A DNA stretch of 64,000 nt from Stakelama flava (GTDB lineage: Bacteria > Pseudomonadota > Alphaproteobacteria > Sphingomonadales > Sphingomonadaceae). Location of the stretch: the NCBI RefSeq assembly GCF_019351405.1, contig NZ_JAHWZX010000005.1:124001-188000 (forward strand), in the 5' to 3' direction. Within the stretch, counting starts at the first letter, position 1. Every line of letters starts with the position of its first letter. The translations under genes and the position numbers were made by a program. The notes beneath the pieces were generated by a model. It did not search any database, had not been told where the DNA came from, and saw only the letters and a list, made by a program, of their open reading frames with translations. This document shows positions 10,723 to 20,406 of the stretch, piece by piece.

Positions 10723-11907
10723 ATGGCAGGCATGGGCCGGTTCGACTGGCAGGACCCCTTCGCGCTCGACGCGCAGCTTAGCGACGAAGAACGCATGGTG
10801 CGCGACAGCGCGCATGGCTATGCCTGCGGCAAGCTGTTGCCGCGTGTTGCGCAGGCGTTCGAGCGCGAGGAGTTCGACCGCGCGATCATGGCCGAGATGG
10901 GCGAACTGGGCCTGCTCGGCGCAACCATCGCGCCCGAATATGGCGGCGCGGGTCTTGGCTATGTCAGCTACGGCCTTGTCGCGCGTGAGGTTGAGGCGGT
11001 CGATTCGGGCTATCGCAGCGCGATGAGCGTGCAGTCGAGCCTGGTGATGCACCCGATCGCCGCGTACGGCACCGAGGCGCAGAAACAGAAATATCTGCCC
11101 AAGCTCGCGAGCGGCGAATGGATCGGCTGTTTCGGCCTGACCGAACCCGATGCCGGTTCCGACCCCGGCGGCATGAAAACGCGCGCGAAAAAGATCGACG
11201 GTGGCTATTCGCTGTCTGGATCGAAAATGTGGATCACCAATTCGCCGATCGCCGACGTGTTCGTCGTGTGGGCGAAATCGGATGCGCATGACGGCAAGAT
11301 CAAGGGCTTCGTGCTGGAGAAAGGCATGAAAGGCCTTTCCGCGCCCAAGATCGAAGGCAAGCTGAGCTTGCGCGCCTCGATCACCGGGGAAATCGTGATG
11401 GAGGAGGTGGAGGTGGGCGAGGATGCGCTGCTTCCCGATGTCGAAGGGCTGAGGGGTCCGTTCGGCTGCCTTAACCGCGCACGCTACGGCATTGCCTGGG
11501 GCAGCTTGGGCGCGGCCGAATTCTGCATGCATGCCGCGCGGCAATATACCCTCGACCGCCATCAGTTCGGTGTGCCGCTCGCCTCGAAACAGCTCGTCCA
11601 GCTGAAGCTCGCTGATATGGAGACCGAAATCGCGCTTGGACTACAGGCATGTCTTCGTGCAGGCCGGATGTTCGACGAGGGCACGCTTGCCCCCGAAGCG
11701 ATCAGCATTCTCAAGCGTAACAATTGCGGCAAGGCGCTCGCCATCGCGCGTACCGCGCGCGACATGCATGGCGGCAACGGCATTTCGGGCGAATTCCACG
11801 TCCTGCGCCATGCGATCAACCTGGAAACCGTCAATACCTATGAAGGTACGCACGACGTCCATGGCCTGATCCTCGGCCGTGCGATCACCGGCATCCCGGC
11901 ATTTTGA
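10723..11907 (+). CDS. gcdH: Glutaryl-CoA dehydrogenase-type acyl-CoA dehydrogenase
   Basis: FAD-dependent enzyme predicted to oxidise and decarboxylate glutaryl-CoA to crotonyl-CoA (lysine/tryptophan degradation). I chose the ATG at 10723 because GAGGA lies 7 bases upstream; the ATG at 10720 is also possible. The 394-residue chain shows the acyl-CoA dehydrogenase signature [18 protein letters not shown] (about 135), substrate-binding [12 protein letters not shown], the FAD motif near [14 protein letters not shown], and the catalytic glutamate in [15 protein letters not shown] near the C-terminus, the glutaryl-CoA-type pattern. The following CoA-transferase gene supports this substrate. Confidence 0.88.
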   Translation: MAGMGRFDWQDPFALDAQLSDEERMVRDSAHGYACGKLLPRVAQAFEREEFDRAIMAEMGELGLLGATIAPEYGGAGLGYVSYGLVAREVEAVDSGYRSAMSVQSSLVMHPIAAYGTEAQKQKYLPKLASGEWIGCFGLTEPDAGSDPGGMKTRAKKIDGGYSLSGSKMWITNSPIADVFVVWAKSDAHDGKIKGFVLEKGMKGLSAPKIEGKLSLRASITGEIVMEEVEVGEDALLPDVEGLRGPFGCLNRARYGIAWGSLGAAEFCMHAARQYTLDRHQFGVPLASKQLVQLKLADMETEIALGLQACLRAGRMFDEGTLAPEAISILKRNNCGKALAIARTARDMHGGNGISGEFHVLRHAINLETVNTYEGTHDVHGLILGRAITGIPAF

Positions 11908-11917
11908 GGGATTGGCC

Positions 11918-13036
11918 GTGAAACCGCTTGCCGGCATCCGGGTGATCGAACTTGCCCGCATTCTGGCAGGACCATGGTGCGGACAGTTGCTCGCCGATCT
12001 GGGTGCCGAGGTGATCAAGGTCGAACGGCCCGGCGCGGGCGACGACACGCGCCATTGGGGGCCGCCCTTCCTTCACGGGCCGGACGGCGAAAATCTAGAC
12101 GCCGCCTATTTCCACGCCGCCAATCGGGGCAAGACCGCTCGCGCGATCGATATCACTTCGGCGAAAGGACAGGCGCAAATACGCGCACTGGTCGCCGATG
12201 CCGACGTCGTGATCGAAAATTACAAGGTCGGGGGACTCGCCAAATACGGCCTTGATCATGACAGCCTGACCCGGGTGAACCCGAAGCTGATCACCTGTTC
12301 GATCACCGGGTTCGGCCAAACCGGTCCCTATGCCCATCGCGCGGGATATGATTTCATCATTCAGGGGATGGGCGGCATCATGAGCCTTACCGGCGAACCC
12401 GACGGCGCGCCGCAAAAGGCCGGAATCGCCTATGCCGATATCTTCACCGGCGTCTATTCGGCGGTCGCGATCCTGGCGGCGCTTCGTCGGCGCGACAGCG
12501 AGGGGACGGGCGCGCATATCGATATGGCGCTGCTCGACACCCAGGTCGCGGTGCTCGCCAATCAGGCGCTCAACTGGATGGCGAGCGGCAACGTGCCCCA
12601 TCGCATGGGGAACGGGCACGCCAATCTTGCCCCCTATCAAGCGTTCGAGGCGAGCGACGGCGCCCTGATCATCGCGGTCGGCAATGATGGCCAGTTCGCA
12701 CGACTGTGCGCCGTGCTTGGGCTGGACCTGGCGGGCGATGCGCGGTTTGCCACCAATCCGGCGCGGGTGGCCAATCGCGATGCGCTCGTCCCAGTGATCG
12801 GGCGCGCGGTCGCCGCCTGGACGAAAGCCGATCTTGCCACTGCGCTGGAAGCGAACGGCATTCCGGCGGGGCCGATCAACAATGTCGCCGAAGTGTTCGC
12901 CGACCCGCAGGTGATCGCGCGCGGGATGCAGATCGCGCCGCGCGGCCTTCCCGGCGTCGCCAGCCCGATCGTGATCGACGGCGTGCGTATGGCCGCCGAT
13001 GCCCCCAGCCCGCCGAGACCCGCCAATGACGCATGA
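11918..13036 (+). CDS. Class III (CaiB/BaiF) CoA-transferase, likely glutarate CoA-transferase
   Basis: Family III CoA-transferase of 372 residues if the GTG at 11918 is used; this gives the family N-terminus KPLAGIRVIELARILAGPWC, with TGAGGG just upstream. The aspartate expected to form the acyl anhydride lies in the segment TGVYSAVAILAALRRRDSEG to HIDMALLDTQVA (about 170-195), and GFGQTGPYAHRAGYDFIIQ is the typical central motif. Directly downstream of gcdH (10 bases), like the partner of the human SUGCT enzyme, it may activate glutarate to glutaryl-CoA using succinyl-CoA. The substrate is an inference from context. Confidence 0.85.
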   Translation: MKPLAGIRVIELARILAGPWCGQLLADLGAEVIKVERPGAGDDTRHWGPPFLHGPDGENLDAAYFHAANRGKTARAIDITSAKGQAQIRALVADADVVIENYKVGGLAKYGLDHDSLTRVNPKLITCSITGFGQTGPYAHRAGYDFIIQGMGGIMSLTGEPDGAPQKAGIAYADIFTGVYSAVAILAALRRRDSEGTGAHIDMALLDTQVAVLANQALNWMASGNVPHRMGNGHANLAPYQAFEASDGALIIAVGNDGQFARLCAVLGLDLAGDARFATNPARVANRDALVPVIGRAVAAWTKADLATALEANGIPAGPINNVAEVFADPQVIARGMQIAPRGLPGVASPIVIDGVRMAADAPSPPRPANDA

Positions 13037-13092
13037 CAATTCGGGTTCAAACCCACCGCGCCCGCATCGATCGGTATGGCGCGGCTGATCGG

Positions 13093-14103
13093 TTAGCCGG
13101 GAAAGCCCGACAGGAAACTTTCGACATTGGCGCCCAGCGCTTCGATCGCATAGCCGCCCTCCATCAAAATGGCGGTGGGCCAGCCCCGCGCCGCGATATC
13201 GGCGGCGAGCGCACGATAATCCTGCGTGCGGATCGCGAATTGCGAGATCGGGTCGCCGTCCCATGTATCCACGCCCAGGCTGACGATCAGCATGCCGGGA
13301 TCGAACGCCGCGATGGCATCGAGCGCCTTTGCCTGCGCGCTGCGAAACGCCGCCAGCGTCGTCCCGCGCGCCAGCGGCAGGTTGAGCGTCGCTCCCTGCC
13401 CCGCGCCCTCGCCGGTTTCATCGGCATGTCCCCAATAGAAGGGAAAGTCAGTCGCCGGATCGGCGTGAAGCGACGCGTAAAAGACGTCGCCGCGCGTATA
13501 GAAGATATCCTGCGTCCCGTTACCATGGTGATAATCAATGTCGAGGATCGCCACTCGCGCGACGCCATTGTCGCGCGCATGCTGCGCAGCAATTGCCGCA
13601 GCATTGAGGTAGCAATAACCGCCCAGATAGTCGTGCCCGGCATGATGGCCGGGTGGACGACACAGCGCGAATGCCGCGCCTTCCCCGCGCAGCACCGCAT
13701 CGCACGCGCCAATCGCGGTTTGCGCCGTGGCATAGGCGGCCTCCCATGTCCCCTGCGAAATGGGGCTGGCAGCATCGAAGCTGTAGCGGCCAAGATCGCC
13801 GTCGATCCGGTTGAGGGTGAGCGGCCTGCGCCCGACCACCGGCCAGGCATAGCCGAACGCATCGCCGTCGCGCCCTGCCGCCTTCCACCGCGCATAGGCG
13901 CTTTTCAGGAAATCGACATAATCCCCATCGTGCACTGCGCGGATCGGCCCTTCGCCACGATCGTCGGGCATTTCGGGTTCGCCGAGCACTGCCAGAATCG
14001 ATTCGATCCGTCGCGCATCCTCCGCATAGGCGACGAAGCCGCCATTGTGCAGTTCACGCTCCGGCCGGTGCAGCGCCTGATCGGGATGATGAAAGATTCG
14101 CAT
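13093..14103 (-). CDS. Histone deacetylase-like amidohydrolase (acetylpolyamine amidohydrolase type)
   Basis: Zinc-dependent deacetylase of the arginase/HDAC fold, 336 residues. Visible motifs are the His-His catalytic pair in CRPPGHHAGHDYLGGYCYLN (about 148-167), the metal ligands in LDIDYHHGNGTQDIFY (about 185-200), SLGVDTWDGDP (about 270) and the C-terminal LMEGGYAIEALG. Bacterial members act on acetylated polyamines or related small amides; no substrate is evident here. It begins 3 bases before the DUF72 gene's stop codon region, so ubiH-like, DUF72 and this gene may form one minus-strand unit ordered DUF72 last. Confidence 0.9.
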   Translation of the reverse strand: MRIFHHPDQALHRPERELHNGGFVAYAEDARRIESILAVLGEPEMPDDRGEGPIRAVHDGDYVDFLKSAYARWKAAGRDGDAFGYAWPVVGRRPLTLNRIDGDLGRYSFDAASPISQGTWEAAYATAQTAIGACDAVLRGEGAAFALCRPPGHHAGHDYLGGYCYLNAAAIAAQHARDNGVARVAILDIDYHHGNGTQDIFYTRGDVFYASLHADPATDFPFYWGHADETGEGAGQGATLNLPLARGTTLAAFRSAQAKALDAIAAFDPGMLIVSLGVDTWDGDPISQFAIRTQDYRALAADIAARGWPTAILMEGGYAIEALGANVESFLSGFPG

Positions 14104-14106
14104 CGG

Positions 14107-14901
14107 TTACAGCCGCTCCAGCAATGCTTGCGCCGCCGCGGGCGCCTTTTCCTTGAACCCGTTGATCATGAAAACAAAGGTATCGCGCGGGCGCACGCCA
14201 TGATCGCCTTCACCGAAGGTGGGCAGACCGCGCGGCTGATGCCCGTCGGCCCAGCTTTTCGCATGCGCCGCCCATGCATCGAGCGTGGCAGGCGCATACC
14301 CCGCCGCATAGCGTTCCTGCGCATTTTCGAGCCGGGCATAGACGAAGTCGGACGTGACATCGGCGATCGCAGGATAGTCGGCCGAGTCGGCATAGACGAT
14401 TGCCACGCCCGCGTTCCGGCACATCGCAACGAAATCGGGGGTATGGAAGCTGTCGTTGCGCACCTGAACAGCATGGCGAAGTGTCAGCCCGTCCTGTTTT
14501 TCCGGAAGCAGTTTCAGAAAGGCGCCGAAATCGTCGCGGTCGAACCGTTTTGTCGCCATGAATTGCCACAGGATCGGCCCCAGCTTGCCGCCAAGCTCGC
14601 TCAATCCCTGATTCAGAAAGGTCTGGATCGATTCGCCCGCTTCGGCCAGCACCTTTCGGTTGGTGACATAGCGCGACGCCTTTACCGCGAACACGAAGTT
14701 GTCCGGCACGACTTTCGCCCAGTTGGCGAAACTCGCCGGTTTTTGCAGCCGATGATAGGTCGCGTTGATTTCGATAGCGGTAACCGCGCGGCTGGCATAT
14801 TCCAGTTCACGCTTCTGCGTCAGCGTATCGGGGTAAAATGTGCCGCGCCACGGCGCATAGGTCCAGCCGCCGATGCCGACCCTGATATCCCGTCTGCTCA
14901 T
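14107..14901 (-). CDS. DUF72 (YecE-like) TIM-barrel protein
   Basis: A 264-residue protein of the DUF72 family using the ATG at 14901, preceded by AGGGG. Family signatures: RVGIGGWTYAPWRGTFYP at the start, ASRAVTAIEINATYHRLQK (about 40), FVFAVKASRYVTN (about 72) and GPILWQF. The fold is a TIM barrel and the biochemical function is unknown. The stop codon lies 3 bases from the HDAC-like gene start; on the minus strand DUF72 is transcribed first, then the HDAC-like gene. Confidence 0.85.
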   Translation of the reverse strand: MSRRDIRVGIGGWTYAPWRGTFYPDTLTQKRELEYASRAVTAIEINATYHRLQKPASFANWAKVVPDNFVFAVKASRYVTNRKVLAEAGESIQTFLNQGLSELGGKLGPILWQFMATKRFDRDDFGAFLKLLPEKQDGLTLRHAVQVRNDSFHTPDFVAMCRNAGVAIVYADSADYPAIADVTSDFVYARLENAQERYAAGYAPATLDAWAAHAKSWADGHQPRGLPTFGEGDHGVRPRDTFVFMINGFKEKAPAAAQALLERL

Positions 14902-15038
14902 CGCCCATCCCCTGACCGCGAAAAAACGCGTTTGGCCGCGCACCGCATGGCGACGCCACCAAAACGCCGCCACGGCCAATTTTCAAAAATTCGGCCCGTC
15001 CACAGGGCGCTTTGCGTGGCCAGCGCAACGCGCTGCGT

Positions 15039-16256
15039 TCAGACCGTCGATCCTTGCAGCAATCGCGGTACGTCGCCCGATTCACCGCGCGCCTCCGCCA
15101 TGAATGCATCCTTCAGCATCGGCAGCCGGTCGACCGCGTTCAGCCCGAAGCGGCGCACGCGTCCCGCAGTCTTGCCGGGTAACCCGAACAATCGCGTCAG
15201 CCCGTCGGTAGCGAGCGAGACCATGAACGTATCCAGGCTGCGCCAGCGTTCGTAGCGCGCCATCAACTGCGCATCGCCAAGGTCGAGCCCCAGCCGCTTG
15301 CCCTCGACCAGCACCTCGACCAGCGCGGCCACGTCGCGAAAACCGACATTGACCCCCTGCCCCGCGATCGGATGAATGCCGTGCGCCGCATCGCCGACCA
15401 GCGCCAGCCGGTCGGACGTGATCTTCGCCGCGTGGTGAAAGCCGAGCGGATAGGTGGAGCGCGGAGCAAGCCGCGACAATTCGCCAAGAAATCCGCCGGT
15501 TTTCTTCATCGCTTCGGCCAACACGCCGCGTTCGGACACTTTCATCATACCGGCCGCCTGATCGCGGCGCACGGTCCACACCACCGCCGAACGATGGCCA
15601 TGTTCGTCGTCGTTGAGCGGAAGCAGTGCGAACGGGCCTTCGGGATAGAAAATCTCGAACGCGACATTGTTGTGGGGATGTTCGTGGTGGAATCCGGTCA
15701 CGATCGCGGCATGGTCATATTGCCAGCGCGCCACGCGCAGCAACGCGGCGTCGCGGGTCGGTGAATTGCGCCCCTCCGCCCCCACCAGCAGCGATGCATG
15801 AACCGTGGTTCCGTCGGACAGTTCGGCGGTCACGCCATGCGCATCGCGGGTAACCGAAACCGCGCGGGTCTTCATGCGCAGATCGACCTTGTCCGCCGCC
15901 TTCGCCGATTCATGCAGCGCGCGGCGCAGGATGCGGTTTTCGTACATCGTGCCGAGTGCATCTTCATCGCGCGCCACATCGAAATCGAGCTTGCCGGGTT
16001 CCAACCCGTCGCTGACCCGGATCGACCGGATCGCGCATCCTGCATCGCCCAGTCGCGCGGCCACGCCGATCGCTTCCAGCATCCGGTGCGGTGCGCTGGC
16101 GATCGCCGAAGCGCGGCCGTCATGTTCGGCGGCAAGGATCACGTCCGGATCGGCCGTGTCGACAATGATCGAGGTAATGCCGTGCGCATTAAGCGCAGCG
16201 CCCAGCGCGCTGCCGACAAGGCCGCCGCCGAGGATGAGAATATCAGCCCGTTCCAT
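15039..16256 (-). CDS. UbiH/UbiF/COQ6-type FAD-dependent hydroxylase
   Basis: Aromatic-ring hydroxylase of ubiquinone biosynthesis, 405 residues. It has the N-terminal FAD dinucleotide motif ILILGGGLVGSALGAAL, the UbiH-family motif DGRASAIAS (about 47), VGAEGRNSPTR (about 160) and the FAD ribityl motif LVGDAAHGIHPIAGQGVNVGFRD (about 285-307). Which ring position (C5, C6 or C1) it hydroxylates cannot be read from the sequence. It diverges from ftsK with 111 bases between starts. Confidence 0.9.
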   Translation of the reverse strand: MERADILILGGGLVGSALGAALNAHGITSIIVDTADPDVILAAEHDGRASAIASAPHRMLEAIGVAARLGDAGCAIRSIRVSDGLEPGKLDFDVARDEDALGTMYENRILRRALHESAKAADKVDLRMKTRAVSVTRDAHGVTAELSDGTTVHASLLVGAEGRNSPTRDAALLRVARWQYDHAAIVTGFHHEHPHNNVAFEIFYPEGPFALLPLNDDEHGHRSAVVWTVRRDQAAGMMKVSERGVLAEAMKKTGGFLGELSRLAPRSTYPLGFHHAAKITSDRLALVGDAAHGIHPIAGQGVNVGFRDVAALVEVLVEGKRLGLDLGDAQLMARYERWRSLDTFMVSLATDGLTRLFGLPGKTAGRVRRFGLNAVDRLPMLKDAFMAEARGESGDVPRLLQGSTV

Positions 16257-16367
16257 GATCCAGGGCCTTACCCCAGCGCGTCGTTGCTGCCAATGCCGCG
16301 ACTTGACGGGAAAGTCGCCAGGCGCGATGATTTAACCATAGATCGAATTCGCTGAAATCCGGGGATT

Positions 16368-18680
16368 ATGGGCATGGCCACCAATGCGAGCCCAGCGCTG
16401 TGGCGCGACACCATGAAGGCCGGCGCGCTGCGCAGCGGCGCGATGATCGGCGCGATCGCGCTGGTGCTGGCGACGCTTGCGCTTGCCGCCGCGCTGGCCA
16501 GCTATCATTCGGGCGACCCGTCGCTCAACACCGCCGCGGCGGGACCGGCGAAGAACTGGCTGGGCAATCCCGGCGCGGTTGTCGCGGACCTTTCGTTCGC
16601 GCTGTTCGGCCTGCCGGTCGCGCTCATCCTGCCGCTGGGGTTGATATTCTCCGCCCGGTTGTGGCGCGATGTGGCGGTGGGGCCGTGGCGCGCGATGATT
16701 CGCAACTGCCTGATCGGGGTAGTGCTGATCTCGGTCGCGCTCTCGCTGGTTTCGGCACAGGCGGTGCTCGCGCTGCCCGGCGGTTATGGCGGGCTGATCG
16801 GGCTGGCGCTGTCGGGAATCGTCCGCTGGGCAACGGCGTTCATCGGCGATGCGCAAATCGCGCTGTGGGTTGTGCGGGGGCTGGCGCTCATCACCGGGCT
16901 GATCGGTATCATCGTGTGGGGGCGCAGCCTGACGATCGCCCTGCCGCGCGGACGAATGCGGATGCCCAGCCTGCCCCGGCGACCAACCAGCGCGCAGGCC
17001 GATCTGGATGACGAGGAAAATTTCGCCGTTCGCGAACCTGCCGCCGCCCCCGCCCCGCGCAAGGTCGCCGTGCCAGAAAACCGCCCCGCCCCGGTCATCG
17101 CCGATCGCGCGGTTGCACCTTCTGCGGCAAAGCCCAAACCCACCCAGACATCGCTCGACCTGCGCGACAATTTCGATCTGCCGCCGCTCAACCTGCTGAC
17201 CCCCGCCCCGGCGGACAGCGGGACCAAGATCGACAAGGCGGCGTTGCAGCGCAATGCACGCCTGCTCGAATCGGTGCTCGATGATTTCAACGTGAAAGGA
17301 TCGATCGTCGAGGTGCGCCCCGGCCCCGTCGTCACCATGTACGAACTGGAACCGGCGAGCGGGATCAAGGCGAGCAGGGTGATCCAGCTTGCCGACGACA
17401 TCGCGCGCAACATGTCGGCGATGTCGGCACGCGTGGCGACAATCCCGGGGCGCAGCGTCATCGGCATCGAACTTCCCAACGCCAAGCGCGAGACGGTGAA
17501 CCTGCACGAACTGATCGGCAGCCAGGCGTTCGAGGAACAGGGGGCGCAGCTTCCGCTGGTGCTGGGCAAGAATATCGCGGGCGATGCGGTGATCGCCGAC
17601 CTTGCCCCCATGCCGCACTTGCTGGTTGCCGGGACGACCGGGTCGGGCAAGTCGGTCGGCCTCAACTGCATGATCCTTTCGCTGCTCTATCGCCTGACGC
17701 CCGACCAGTGCCGGATGATCATGATCGATCCGAAGATGCTGGAACTCAGCATGTACAAGGATATTCCCCACCTCCTCGCCGATGTGGTCACCGACCCGCC
17801 GAAAGCGGTTCGGGCGCTGAAATGGGCGGTAGAGCAGATGGAGGAGCGCTATCGCATGATGGCCTCGCTCAACGTGCGCAGCCTGGCGAGCTTCAATGAA
17901 AAGGTGCGCGCCGCCAAGGCCAAGGGACAGAAGCTGGGTCGCCGGGTGCAGACCGGATATGATTCGGATACCGGCAAGCCGATTTACGAGGAGGAAGAAC
18001 TCGACCTATCGGCGATGCCGCAGATCGTCATCATCGTCGACGAACTTGCCGATCTGATGATGCAGGCGGGCAAGGAAGTCGAATTCCTGATCCAGCGGCT
18101 GGCGCAAAAGGCGCGCGCGGCGGGTATCCACCTGATCATGGCGACGCAGCGCCCCTCGGTCGACGTCATTACGGGCGTCATCAAGGCGAACCTGCCGACG
18201 CGAATCAGTTTCCACGTCACCAGCAAGATCGATTCGCGTACCATTCTTGGCGAACAGGGTGCCGAACAACTTCTGGGTAAGGGCGACATGCTCTATATGC
18301 CCGGCGGCAAGCAGCTTGCCCGTGTGCACGGCCCCTTCGTCACCGATGAAGAGGTTCAGGCGATCGCCGATTTCTGGCGCGCGCAGGGACAGCCCGATTA
18401 TATCTCCGCCGTTACCGAAGAACCGGAGGAAGGATCCTTTGCGCTGGACGGCGCGCCCGGCGACGACAGCCCGGAGGATCGGCAGTTCCGTCAGGCGATC
18501 CAGCTGGTCGCACAAAGCCAGAAGGCGTCGACCAGCTGGCTGCAGCGTCAGATGCGAATCGGGTACAACTCCGCTGCCCGCCTGATCGAGCGGATGGAGG
18601 GCGAAAATCTGGTATCGCGCCCCGATCATGTCGGCCGCCGCGAAGTGCTGATGGACGAGGAAGGCCGCCCGCTCGCCTGA
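16368..18680 (+). CDS. ftsK: DNA translocase FtsK
   Basis: Septum-anchored DNA pump that clears and aligns chromosome termini at dif for XerCD. The 770-residue protein has four N-terminal membrane segments (about 25-185), a shortened acidic/proline linker (about 200-280), then the motor: beta-domain EVRPGPVVTMYELEPASG, Walker A VAGTTGSGKSVGLN (about 420-433), Walker B IVIIVDELADLMM (about 550) and ATQRPSVDVITGVIKAN. The C-terminal winged-helix gamma domain (about 695-760, SWLQRQMRIGYNSAARLIERME) recognises KOPS-like motifs. An ATG at 16374 has better spacing from GGGGA and is an alternative start. Confidence 0.96.
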   Translation: MGMATNASPALWRDTMKAGALRSGAMIGAIALVLATLALAAALASYHSGDPSLNTAAAGPAKNWLGNPGAVVADLSFALFGLPVALILPLGLIFSARLWRDVAVGPWRAMIRNCLIGVVLISVALSLVSAQAVLALPGGYGGLIGLALSGIVRWATAFIGDAQIALWVVRGLALITGLIGIIVWGRSLTIALPRGRMRMPSLPRRPTSAQADLDDEENFAVREPAAAPAPRKVAVPENRPAPVIADRAVAPSAAKPKPTQTSLDLRDNFDLPPLNLLTPAPADSGTKIDKAALQRNARLLESVLDDFNVKGSIVEVRPGPVVTMYELEPASGIKASRVIQLADDIARNMSAMSARVATIPGRSVIGIELPNAKRETVNLHELIGSQAFEEQGAQLPLVLGKNIAGDAVIADLAPMPHLLVAGTTGSGKSVGLNCMILSLLYRLTPDQCRMIMIDPKMLELSMYKDIPHLLADVVTDPPKAVRALKWAVEQMEERYRMMASLNVRSLASFNEKVRAAKAKGQKLGRRVQTGYDSDTGKPIYEEEELDLSAMPQIVIIVDELADLMMQAGKEVEFLIQRLAQKARAAGIHLIMATQRPSVDVITGVIKANLPTRISFHVTSKIDSRTILGEQGAEQLLGKGDMLYMPGGKQLARVHGPFVTDEEVQAIADFWRAQGQPDYISAVTEEPEEGSFALDGAPGDDSPEDRQFRQAIQLVAQSQKASTSWLQRQMRIGYNSAARLIERMEGENLVSRPDHVGRREVLMDEEGRPLA

Positions 18681-18753
18681 ACGATACGCAACCGGAAAGT
18701 TCACGACGCGTTCAACCCGGCCTGCTATTTCAGCATCCATGTTCAGGAGAGAT

Positions 18754-19395
18754 ATGTTCGTGAGACGAAGCCTTTTCGCAATTGCCTCGCTGGCGGTCGC
18801 GCTACCCTTCGCGATTCCCGCCGCCGCGCCCGCCATCGCAGCGCCGGCGTCGAACGAGTTGAAAGCGGTGCAGGAGCATCTCGCCAAGGTCGATTCGATG
18901 ACCGCGTCGTTTTCGCAAACCGATCGTGCGGGTAAGGTGCTGACCGGCAAGCTGACCTTGCAGAAACCCGGCAAAATTCGTTTCCAGTACGAAAAGGGCG
19001 TGCCCATCCTGGTGGTCGGAGACGGAACCTCGCTGTATTTCATCGACTATTCGGTGAAGCAGGTATCGCGCTGGCCAGTGAAGGATTCGCCGCTGTCGAT
19101 CCTGCTCGACCCCAGCCGCGACGCATCGAAATATGCCCGGATCGTTCACAGCGCCGATCCGCGCATCGTCAGTGTCGAGGCCTATGATCCCAAACATCCC
19201 GAATATGGCCGTATAACGCTGATCTTTGCCAAACAGGCGTCCGCCCCCGGCGGGTTGATGCTGCAAGGCTGGGTAGCGCTCGATTCGCAGAATAATCGCA
19301 CCACCGTCCGGCTCGACAATCAGAAGTTCAACGTGCCGGTTTCGAAAAATACATTCCGGTTCAACGATCCAAGAAAGCCCGGCAGGCCCGGCTGA
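18754..19395 (+). CDS. lolA: LolA-family outer-membrane lipoprotein carrier
   Basis: Periplasmic chaperone predicted to ferry lipoproteins from LolCDE to the outer membrane. About 213 residues from the ATG at 18754, with AGGAG just upstream; a GTG two codons later has better spacing. A signal peptide (about 1-28, ending near AIAA-PA) is followed by the LolA beta-fold: SMTASFSQTDRAGKVLTGKLTLQKPGKIRF contains the family pattern. The C-terminal strand pattern and basic tail are normal. It follows ftsK by 73 bases, an arrangement common in proteobacteria. Confidence 0.9.
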   Translation: MFVRRSLFAIASLAVALPFAIPAAAPAIAAPASNELKAVQEHLAKVDSMTASFSQTDRAGKVLTGKLTLQKPGKIRFQYEKGVPILVVGDGTSLYFIDYSVKQVSRWPVKDSPLSILLDPSRDASKYARIVHSADPRIVSVEAYDPKHPEYGRITLIFAKQASAPGGLMLQGWVALDSQNNRTTVRLDNQKFNVPVSKNTFRFNDPRKPGRPG

Positions 19396-19409
19396 ACGAG
19401 GCCGTTCAT

Positions 19410-19561
19410 TTTGGCGACAGGTTACAGCGCGTAGAAGCGCGATTGCGGAGGTGGGGTGATCCGGGATTTTTCCCCCTGTTGCCTGGTGACGCTTCACCTC
19501 CTGCCTGCGTGACGAACGCCAGGTCGGCCCCCGTTCCATGCCCCCGGAACGGGGGCCTTTT
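19410..19561 (+). ncRNA. Candidate structured small RNA between lolA and xth
   Basis: The 213-base gap between lolA and the exonuclease gene has no plausible open frame but folds by eye. GGAGGTG (about 19447) can pair with CACCTCC (about 19495). A second stem-loop forms from CCTGCGT and ACGCCAGG around a GACGA loop, and a 12-bp perfect stem ends in T residues (terminator at 19526-19561). This could equally be the lolA 3' UTR. No Rfam family is recognised; it is not 6S, SRP or tmRNA by motif. Confidence 0.35.
19526..19561 (+). terminator. Rho-independent terminator after lolA
   Basis: Perfect 12-bp stem (GGCCCCCGTTCC with GGAACGGGGGCC) with an 8-base loop, followed by TTTT. It lies 131 bases after the lolA stop and 48 bases before the next gene, so it separates ftsK/lolA (or the candidate small RNA) from xth-ribA. 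Confidence 0.9.
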
Positions 19562-19608
19562 CACGTTCGGGTAGCGCGCGGGCCAATCGCCGACTACATC
19601 GCGCGGGC

Positions 19609-20406
19609 ATGACTGACAGCCTGACCATCGTTTCGTGGAACATCAATTCCGTCCGTTTCCGCATCGACATCGTCGAGCGCTTCCTGAACGAAGTGCGCCC
19701 CGACATATTGTGCCTGCAGGAAACGAAGGTGATGGATACCGCCTTTCCTCGCGCGGCATTCGAAGCGCTCGGCTATTCCCACATCGTTCTGCACGGGCAG
19801 CGCATGCATCATGGCGTTGCGATCCTCAGCCGCGTTCCATTGCAGGAGGATGATCGGCTCGACTGGCAGGCCAATGGCGAAGCGCGCCATGTCGGAGTGC
19901 GGCTGGAAAACGGGCTGCGACTCGAAAATGTCTATGTCCCCGCGGGCGGTGATATTCCCGACCGCGAGCAGAACCCAAAATTCGGACAAAAACTCGATTT
20001 TCTGGGAAGAATGACCGAATGGTCGAAGGGGCTGAACGACGAGCGCGTGCTGCTGGTCGGTGACTTCAACGTAGCGCCGCTTGAAAGCGATGTCTGGAGC
20101 CACAAACAGTTGCTGAAGGTCGTCAGCCACACCCCGATCGAGGTGGAGATGCTGAACCGGCTGAAGGCGGCGAACGACTGGGTCGACCTTGGCCGCCACT
20201 TCGTGCCCGAACCCGGGCGGCTCTACACTTGGTGGAGCTACCGGGCGAAGGACTGGGCGGCGTCCGATCGCGGCCGGCGGCTCGACCATATGTGGGCCAG
20301 TCCGACGCTCGCCCCCGCCGCGCGCAGCCACACGGTGTTCGAGGATTGCCGAAGCTGGCTGAAACCGTCCGATCATGTCCCGATCATGACCGAGTTCGCA
20401 CTATGA
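19609..20406 (+). CDS. xth: Exodeoxyribonuclease III family AP endonuclease
   Basis: Endonuclease/exonuclease/phosphatase-fold DNA repair enzyme cleaving at abasic sites. The 265-residue sequence starts [15 protein letters not shown] (metal Asn) with LCLQETKV (metal Glu, about 38), then [15 protein letters not shown] (catalytic Asp and Asn, about 150), [10 protein letters not shown] and the C-terminal [10 protein letters not shown] with the catalytic His. Length and motifs fit the XthA/ExoA family. Its stop overlaps the ribA start by 4 bases. Confidence 0.94.
   Translation: MTDSLTIVSWNINSVRFRIDIVERFLNEVRPDILCLQETKVMDTAFPRAAFEALGYSHIVLHGQRMHHGVAILSRVPLQEDDRLDWQANGEARHVGVRLENGLRLENVYVPAGGDIPDREQNPKFGQKLDFLGRMTEWSKGLNDERVLLVGDFNVAPLESDVWSHKQLLKVVSHTPIEVEMLNRLKAANDWVDLGRHFVPEPGRLYTWWSYRAKDWAASDRGRRLDHMWASPTLAPAARSHTVFEDCRSWLKPSDHVPIMTEFAL

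Noticed and set aside
16334..16349. Possible CtrA half-site (TTAA) upstream of ftsK
   Set aside because: Only one TTAA half is present at the right spacing (second half TCGA); insufficient for a call.
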